Source of the DNA: Notolepis coatsorum
Lineage: Eukaryota; Chordata; Actinopteri; Aulopiformes; Paralepididae
Length of the DNA: 64,000 bases
Direction of reading: 5' to 3'
Assembly (NCBI GenBank): GCA_963971535.1
Contig: OZ020591.1
Coordinates: forward strand, 18,770,877 to 18,834,876
Shown here: piece after piece, positions 57,916 through 64,000 of the stretch
Numbering within the stretch: the first letter of the stretch is position 1
Layout of the letters: each line of letters begins with the position of its first letter
Made by a program: the position numbers and the translations under genes
The notes under the pieces: generated by a model
What the model was told of the DNA's origin: nothing
Databases searched by the model: none
Seen by the model: the letters and a program-made list of their open reading frames with translations, nothing else

Positions 57916-58861
57916 CTTAAATTAGATGAAATGCAGTAAAGCTTAAGTTATATGGACATTTTGGTAAATGGCTTCTTTTTATATAGATATTTTGATTTAC
58001 GTTGAATATGCCTATATATAGTATCGCTATGATGAGATATGTATGCAGTAAGTTGTGACATTGAGGCGATATATATACAGTAATTGTAAAAATAAATATA
58101 TGCATACAACGTAATCGATAACAATATCCCTATATAATATCTGTTGCATTTCATGAATGATAAACAACAATATGTGGTGTGTGTACAGTGTATGAAATTA
58201 TGCACTTGGAATAGTGTGTCTCGGACGAGAAAATATGATTTGCGCTCCCCGCAGAAAACCCTTCATAACTCCGCTTCCAGGAAATCCGCTTCGATTTCGG
58301 CTTGTGTTTACCTTTTTTAGCGTGGAATTGTGAACGAACGACGGCATGTATAAACAAACGGCTTTTGGCGTATTGTACAGCAACTCGTCTTTTGTCAAAT
58401 GAGCCCAACCATTTCCACATAGCTAAACTATAGAATATAGAAAGCGATCTGCGGAAATCATGAAATATCGCTAATTCGCGATTTCTTTATTAGTTTGTCA
58501 TGACAAACCAATTACATAATCCAACATATGTGTAAAGAAACAACATATTCCAGTTAACGGTATATTTTTTTAATGATTCGTTACGGTGAAATCAATACTT
58601 CCATTTGTATAAATTACATTAACTCGAGGATGGTATTCCTCCCTGCGGGACCAATATTATTCTATGACAGCCCCGTCCCCCATTCGCTAACCAACCAATC
58701 ACTGCTACGCAACATCAACGCAAGGTTGTTCAGATTAGATTTTGGGGAGAGGTACGCAACATCCTCACAACACACTCTACAACACCCTCTGCAACATGTT
58801 GCGTTGAAGTCGTGCTGATGTTGTGTTGCAGTTGCGTTGCAGTTGCTGTATCATGTAGAGG
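57916..58861. other. Unclassified AT-rich DNA
   Basis: No supported gene. A block at 58200-58410 contains 'ccgcttccaggaaatccgct' and simple hairpins. A stretch with 'gcaacatgttgcgttg' palindromes at about 58790-58850 lies just left of the gypsy LTR piece. Confidence 0.4.
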
Positions 58862-58983
58862 CCTTTAGTGTCTAGCAGAAAGAATTGAATGTCCACACGA
58901 TGACAATATAGCTGAAGGTTCTTTACTTCCACACTTTGAGTTGCATACATCCAACTGGCGGGCACCGTATCTGACGTCATTAA
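58862..58983 (-). repeat. Ty3/gypsy 5' LTR piece
   Basis: It matches 32804-32922 of the 3' LTR with one or two changes ('tttgagttgc' versus 'tttgggttgc'). It ends at TTAA (58980-58983), where a piggyBac-like element begins. The rest of this LTR was not located. Confidence 0.75.
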
Positions 58984-59550
58984 CACTTTCCCCGCCAATC
59001 ACGTTGTACGACGTGTTTCAAGTTCATGCGAATTCTGCCAATCCACGGCGTACGACGTTATTGAGATCATATTTCATATTTTCGCCATGGTATTCATATT
59101 TCCCTCACGGAGCCTGGTCTGATGCTGTGTGAGCCGGCACAACTCTGCAACTCTCCGGCCACTCGCATATCGTCGCGGGACTCTAGCCACACACCGTGGA
59201 TATGGAACGCTGGATAACTCAATAATCGACATGATTTGGGCGTGTATTAGTATTATACATACTGGAAATGGATCGACTCGATCCCCATCAAATAACTGGG
59301 ATCTTTTTGCTCCAGTCTCATTGCCCAACGGTAAGAGGAGGCTGACGTAACTTTCAGCCTGTTTGTTTATTATTATCCATACAAACTGCTCTGATCTATA
59401 TATCACCCATACTACATAAAGCATTTAACGATGATCACGGAATTATAAATGACCCCCCCCCCCTCCGTTCACCCGCGCATGATCAGTCATAACGTTTAGG
59501 ACCATACAACAGTTGAATTTTTTAATATAGCGTGGATCGGCAACAAACGG
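58984..59550. mobile_element. piggyBac-like element, right end lost
   Basis: It starts 'cactttccccgcc' after TTAA and shares order and motifs with 54729-55674 ('acatgatttggacgt' versus 'acatgatttgggcgt', 'cacggaattataaa'). No right terminus was found before the LINE sequence at 59810. Confidence 0.65.
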
Positions 59551-59804
59551 CATTTGATAATCTATATATGCATTTATGCAGGGCCACCTGGGAGAAATGC
59601 GAGGCCCTGTGCGAGATTTTACCCCCCCTAAAGGTAAAAAAAAAATTAAATAATAATAATAATAATATAATTTTTTTTTATTTTTCTTTATTTTATTTTT
59701 TATATACAGTCAACATATTCTTAAATAATAGCGCTGCCCGAGGCTGGGCATGATACAGTCAACATATAGCGAGAGAGCGAGAGAGAGCTCCCGTTCTACA
59801 GTCA

Positions 59805-60550
59805 ATAGTTTCAAGTTTCTTTAATAGTTGTCATACAGAAGTACAGAATACTTTTATACAAAATGCTTCTTACTGTTACGCTCCAGAGACTGTGCAAGAC
59901 AAGATAAGTATGAAATAACATAGTATAGCATGTAAATTAGAAGTAAAAAATGAGGTCACAGTGTTCAGTATAGACATATGTACAATGTTCGATGCGGAAT
60001 AGACGTAACTGAGTTACCATATAATATACAATATACTATGCAGTGTACTAATATACAATACTATATAGTGCAAAGCAGAAATGGGATGAGGTACAATTTA
60101 GTTACAATTTACATTAAGGTGTACGAGTTGTAGTGCAAATCCTTTATCAATAAATATAAAGTGTGGAGAGTGGGTGCTGCAGTGTGTTTGTTTAAAGTGG
60201 GTGTGTTTCAAGTTTCAAGTTTCTTTAATAGTTGTCATACAGAAGTACAGAATACTTTCATACAAAATGCTTCTTACTGTTACGCTCCAGAGACTGTGCT
60301 AGACAAGATAGTATCAAACATAGTATATGTGTAATTTAGAAGAAGAAAAAGAGGTCACAGTGTTCGGTATAGACATATGTACAATGTTCTGAGTTACCAT
60401 ATAATATACAATACTATGCAGTGTACTAATGTACAGTACTATCTAGTGCAAAGCAGAAATGGGATGAGGTACAATTTAGGTACAATTTACAGTAAGGTGT
60501 ACGAGTTGTAGTGCAATCCTTCATCAATAAATATAAAGTGTGGGGAGTGG
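59805..60550 (-). mobile_element. LINE 3' UTR, tandemly duplicated
   Basis: The segment starting 'tttcaagtttctttaatagt' occurs at 59809 and again at 60209, about 400 bp apart, each followed by 'gtcatacagaagtacagaat' and ~300 similar bp. It is the 3' end of the LINE whose ORF lies at 60690. The same sequence forms the inner part of the foldback at 33073-34402. Confidence 0.85.
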
Positions 60551-60689
60551 GTGCTACAGTGTGTTTGTTTAAAGTGGGTGTGTGCTATAAAGTGTGGAGT
60601 GGGTGCTACAGTGTGTTTGTTTAAGTGAGTGTGTGCGTGTGGATGTGTGTGCTATGTGCGTTTGGTGGTTGTTGTTGTGTAGTGTTCAT

Positions 60690-62868
60690 TCATTGTTCGT
60701 TTAGCAGCCTGATGGCCTGGGGATAGAAGCTTCTTCTGAGTCTTTCTGTGCTCGCCTTGAGACTCCGGTATCGCTTGCCTGACCGCAGCAGTTCAAAGAG
60801 GCAGTTGTTCGGGTGACTGGAGTCTTTAATGATTCTCTTAGCCTTGCCCTTGCAACGCTTGTTGTAAATGTTCTGGAGGGTGGGGAGCCCCCCTCCAATT
60901 GTGCGTTCGGCTGAACGTGTCACTCTTTGTAGTCTGCTTCGGTCTTGTGCAGTGCTATTCCCAAACCAGGAGGTGATGTTGCCGGTCAAGATGCTCTCTA
61001 TTGTACATGAGTAGAAGTTCTTAAGGATCTTCTGACTGACTTGGAACTTCCTTAGGCGCCTGAGGAAGTAGAGGCGTTGTCGTGCCTTCTTCACAACACT
61101 GTCAATGTGTGTGGTCCATGTCAAGTCCTCGGATATGTAGGCTCCGAGGTACTTAAAGCTGTTGACTCTCTCAACCGGTGCCCCGTCGATGCTGAGGGGG
61201 CTGTAGTCCTTGACCCCCGACCTCCTGAAGTCCACAATCATCTCCTTTGTTTTGCTGACGTTCAGGGAGAGGCTGTTTTCCTGGCACCATCCCGCCAGGA
61301 CCTTGACCTCTTCCAGGTAGGCCTTCTCGTCGTTGGCAGAGATCAGGCCCACCACCACTGTGTCGTCAGCAAATTTGATGATTGTATTGCTACTCCGCTG
61401 AGCCACACAGTCGTGTGTGTACAGGGAGTAGAGGAGGGGACTCAGAACACAGCCCTGGGGGGCCCCTATGTTGAGGGTGATGGATGAGGAGGTGCAGTTG
61501 CCTGCTCTCACCACCTGGGGTCTGCCAGTCAGGAAGTCCAAGACCCACTGGCAGAGGTCATAGTTCAAGCCCAGGTCCCTGAGCTTGGCTATGAGTATGG
61601 AGGGGACTATGGTATTGAATGCCAAGCTGTAGTCGATGAATAGCATTCTCACATAGTTCCCCTGCCTCTTGTCCAGGTGTGATGCTGCTGTGTGCAGCAC
61701 ATGGGCTATGGCGTCCTCCGTGGACCTGTTGGGGCGGTATGCAAATTGCAGGGGGTCCATGTTGATGGGGAGGGAGGAGCAGATGTAGCCCTTTACTAGC
61801 TTCTCAAAGCACTTCATGGCTATGGAGGTGAGAGCTACAGGGCGGTAGTCGTTGAGGCAAGCAGGCTTGGATTTTTTGGGTACAGGGATAATAGTGGACT
61901 TCTTCAGGCAGGTGGGGATGACAGCCTGTTCTAAGGACAGGTTAAATATGTCAGTGAATACTGGGGCCAGTTGGTCGGCACAGACTTTTAGGACGCGGCC
62001 GTGGATGCCGTCCGGACCTGCTGCCTTCCTGATATTCACTTTTTTAAAGGTCCGCCTCACCTCATGCTCTGTTACCCTGAACACTGCGCCTCCATCAGCA
62101 GCCGACCCCCCCCCCCCCCCCATTGCCGTGGCTTGTGAGCTGGTGTTGTTATTACCAGCATCAAACCTCGCATAGAAGGTATTGAGGTCATTTGCTAAGG
62201 AGATGTCACTGTTCAGTTTGAGGGAGGCGCCTTTGTAGTCTGTCATCGTTTTGAGCCCCTGCCACATAGCTCTAGAGTCAGCTTGTTCAAACTGGAGTTC
62301 AATTTTATCCCTGTAGCGCCGTTTGGCCTCTGACACTGTCCTCCTTACGTTGTATCGCGCCACCTTGTGGTCATTCATGTTGCCTGCCACTAGGCCGTCG
62401 TTGTATGCTTTGGTGCGCTCTCTCAGAGCTTCACGGACGGATTTGTCTACCCAGGGTTTTTGATTTGGGTAAACTCTCATTTTGGTAGTGGGGATTGTTT
62501 CTTCCACCCTAGTACAAACATAGTCCAGCACTGTTTCCGTGTAGACATTAATGTTATCTGTGTCGCGGAACACATTCCAGTCTGTGCAGTGAAACACAGA
62601 CCGGAGCGTGTCCTCTGACGTCAAATCCCATTTCTGCACCTCTCGCGAGACTACAGGAGTACTTTTAATTCTCTGTTTGTACTTTGGTGAAAGAAAGATT
62701 GACGCGTGATCTGATTTACCAAAGCCACTATCAGAATGAGCCTTGTAGCCACCTTTAAATTGCGTGTAACAGTGATCTAGGATGTTACCGCCTCTGGTGT
62801 TGCAAGTCACATGCTGATAGAAGTCAAGTAATACCTTTCTCAGATTGGCGCTATTGAAATCTCCCTGT
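60690..62868 (-). CDS. LINE endonuclease end, RT and C-terminus (706 aa from first Met)
   Basis: Open from about 62868, where 'GDFNSANLRKVL' gives an APE motif upstream of the first Met (62810). The end of the endonuclease ('GKSDHASIFL') is followed by a linker and an RT with 'RKAAGPDGIHGRVLK', 'NDYRPVALTSIAMK', 'APQGCVLSPLLYSLYTHD' and 'KFADDTVVVGLI'. The C-terminus is rich in Arg/Lys ('KKARQRLYFLRRLRKFQ') and ends 'AIRLLNEQ'. The Rex/CR1-like group is likely; the clade is not assigned. 'SLAFNTIV' replaces the more usual 'SSAFNTI'. There are no internal stops, but the 5' part (ORF1 and most of the endonuclease) is missing, so it is not autonomous. Confidence 0.88.
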
Positions 62869-62879
62869 GCGTGTGGATG

Positions 62880-63060
62880 TGTGTGCTATGCAGTGATGCC
62901 ACAGATTACTTGTAAAAGTAATCCGATTACTGATTACTGATTACTTCTTTAAAAAGTAATCCAAGTTACTTTACTGATTACTTGATTATCAGAGTAACTT
63001 AGTTACTTTGAAAGTAACTAGGTTACGAAGTCGTCGTCGTTCCCCCAACAGTTTTTTTTA
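62880..63060. mobile_element. Possible hAT end rich in 'gattact' repeats
   Basis: 'cagtgatgccacagattact' followed by repeated 'gtaatcc' and 'gattactt' resembles one end of a fish hAT family. The other end is not in the window, or was not recognised. Confidence 0.4.
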
Positions 63061-64000
63061 ACGCTTTATTGAAAGTGCATAAATTGTTTTTAACTTGTTT
63101 CTCTGCACATAACGTAAATTGTTAAACTAGTGCTTCAGCTTCTGTACCATCAAGTATGGTAAAGCAACAGTCTATGATGCTCACAGCATTAGAGCAGCCA
63201 GCCAGTGGTTTTACAAAACCAGTGTATCCATTCACATCTAACAAATGCAGGCTGAACTATTCAATTATATCAACTGTAACTATTAAATTGTTTTTATAAA
63301 TGTCTCTCTATAAACATACAATCAGTCTCTCTTTAACATGTAAATTAACTGTAAATCTGGCAAATAAGAGCTTTTGCTCTGCCACCATCAAATATACATT
63401 AATCAAAAGGGAAAGAAACAATCTCTCTCTTTTGCTGTTTGGCTGGCCTCCGAGTCCTCCTGTACCTAGTCGAAGCGTCGGCTAGTGTTGTGATTCCAGA
63501 TGCTTTCAATGCAATTGGATGTGCTGTTTTTAGCGGTAGACAGTATTTTGTTTCCTCCGCATATGCATAGACAAGCGTTTTGGGGTGGAAGTCTGAACAG
63601 AAACCGCAAAAGTCTTCTTGCGGTTTCACTTTTAATTTTGCGTTTAGACAAGCGTTTTGGGGTGGAATTCTCAGACGAATGCAGACGAGGCTGTAACAAC
63701 GGAGCCCTGCTGTCACACGATTGGCGCATATGTCACATGACGTGCTGTGAAGACCCGCCCTACTCTGCCTCTGATTCGCAGACTGTGGATGGGGAATGTG
63801 ACTGTACCAAAGCAGAGTCACTCACAGACAGAGTGTCCAGTCACGCCGCGGGACACATTCTTGTGTAACCCTTTCACTGCCACACTACGTCACTCCCAAA
63901 TAAGAAAAACAGCTCAAAATGTATTTTTGACTGTCGAAAACGAAATAAATACTGCATTCCGCCTGCATTATGAATTTATGATGAGATAGTAACAAAATAG
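63061..64000. other. Unclassified DNA at the window end
   Basis: No supported gene. 'agacaagcgttttggggtgg' occurs twice, at 63570 and 63647, an interrupted direct repeat. Open frames here (for example 63399-63821 on -) overlap each other and have no recognised motif. 'aaccctttcactgcc' at 63865 resembles a piggyBac-type terminus, but no TTAA or partner was seen. Confidence 0.35.

Larger units (their letters stand above)
32710..58983 (-). mobile_element. Ty3/gypsy retrotransposon broken into pieces by nested insertions
   Basis: Reading on the minus strand, the parts come in canonical order: 5' LTR piece (58862-58983), gag start (54190 to 53834), gag (52971-52770), gag scrap (47490-47450), zinc knuckle and protease (41641-41195), RT (41085-40815, 40247-40107, 35331-35041), polypurine tract (about 34972-34960) and 3' LTR (34959-32710). 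At most breaks the sequence on either side rejoins at a target duplication of the intruding element. RNase H and integrase are missing between 35041 and 34975. Several internal frameshifts also show it is long dead. Confidence 0.85.

Noticed and set aside
63399-63821. 140-aa minus-strand frame at the window end
   Set aside because: Overlapping frames on both strands, no recognised domain, and a nearby direct repeat; not supportable as a gene.

Overview
The window looks like intergenic and intronic DNA from a ray-finned (teleost) fish. The evidence is LINEs of the L2, CR1/Rex-like and L1/Tx1-like kinds, hAT, PIF/Harbinger, piggyBac and Kolobok-like DNA transposons, Ty3/gypsy fragments, tRNA-derived SINEs, very long microsatellites, and one multi-exon C2H2 zinc-finger gene of the teleost type (acidic 'IKEEQEELW' repeats followed by near-identical fingers). 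No bacterial-style operons, rRNA or CRISPR arrays were seen. Nothing was searched against databases: family calls rest on motifs, terminal repeats and target-site duplications (TSDs) read directly.

Left part (1-22.4 kb): a decayed L1-like LINE split by a LINE with a TATC tail and by a hAT element with 8-bp TSDs; CR1-like LINE tails; a GC-rich promoter-like block and a 40-bp minisatellite; then a zinc-finger gene on the + strand. Its exon near 8.03-8.26 kb and its terminal exon at 15.49-17.28 kb are phase-compatible. They are separated by a 7.2-kb intron filled with hAT elements, a SINE and a 48-bp minisatellite. The terminal exon carries an apparent 2-bp deletion that puts the acidic region and the 12-finger array in different frames. 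Its 3' side holds another CR1-like LINE copy and a 38-bp minisatellite.

Middle (22.6-32.7 kb): a second copy of the block at 1-6.09 kb, offset by about 22.6 kb. Comparing the copies exposes empty sites for several insertions (SINE, hAT MITE, LINE, short Harbinger element). A perfect tetranucleotide array of about 1.26 kb lies in this copy.

Right part (32.7-59 kb): one minus-strand Ty3/gypsy retrotransposon has been broken into at least eight pieces. From its 3' LTR to its 5' LTR it is interrupted by an L2 LINE (itself carrying a 1.33-kb foldback element with 9-bp TSDs), a 4.8-kb LTR element with near-identical LTRs and no coding capacity, a LINE fragment with a 57-bp target duplication, a hAT element carrying a full-length CR1-like LINE, a complete two-gene PIF/Harbinger transposon, a TTAA-flanked foldback with a THAP-domain remnant, a SINE, piggyBac-like elements and another L2 LINE. 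The window ends (59.8-64 kb) with a long LINE ORF on the minus strand and unclassified repeat DNA.

Only three coding units look potentially functional: the Harbinger transposase with its MYB-like partner (47.5-52.8 kb), the CR1-like LINE ORF (41.8-45.8 kb), and possibly the zinc-finger gene if the frameshift is an assembly error.
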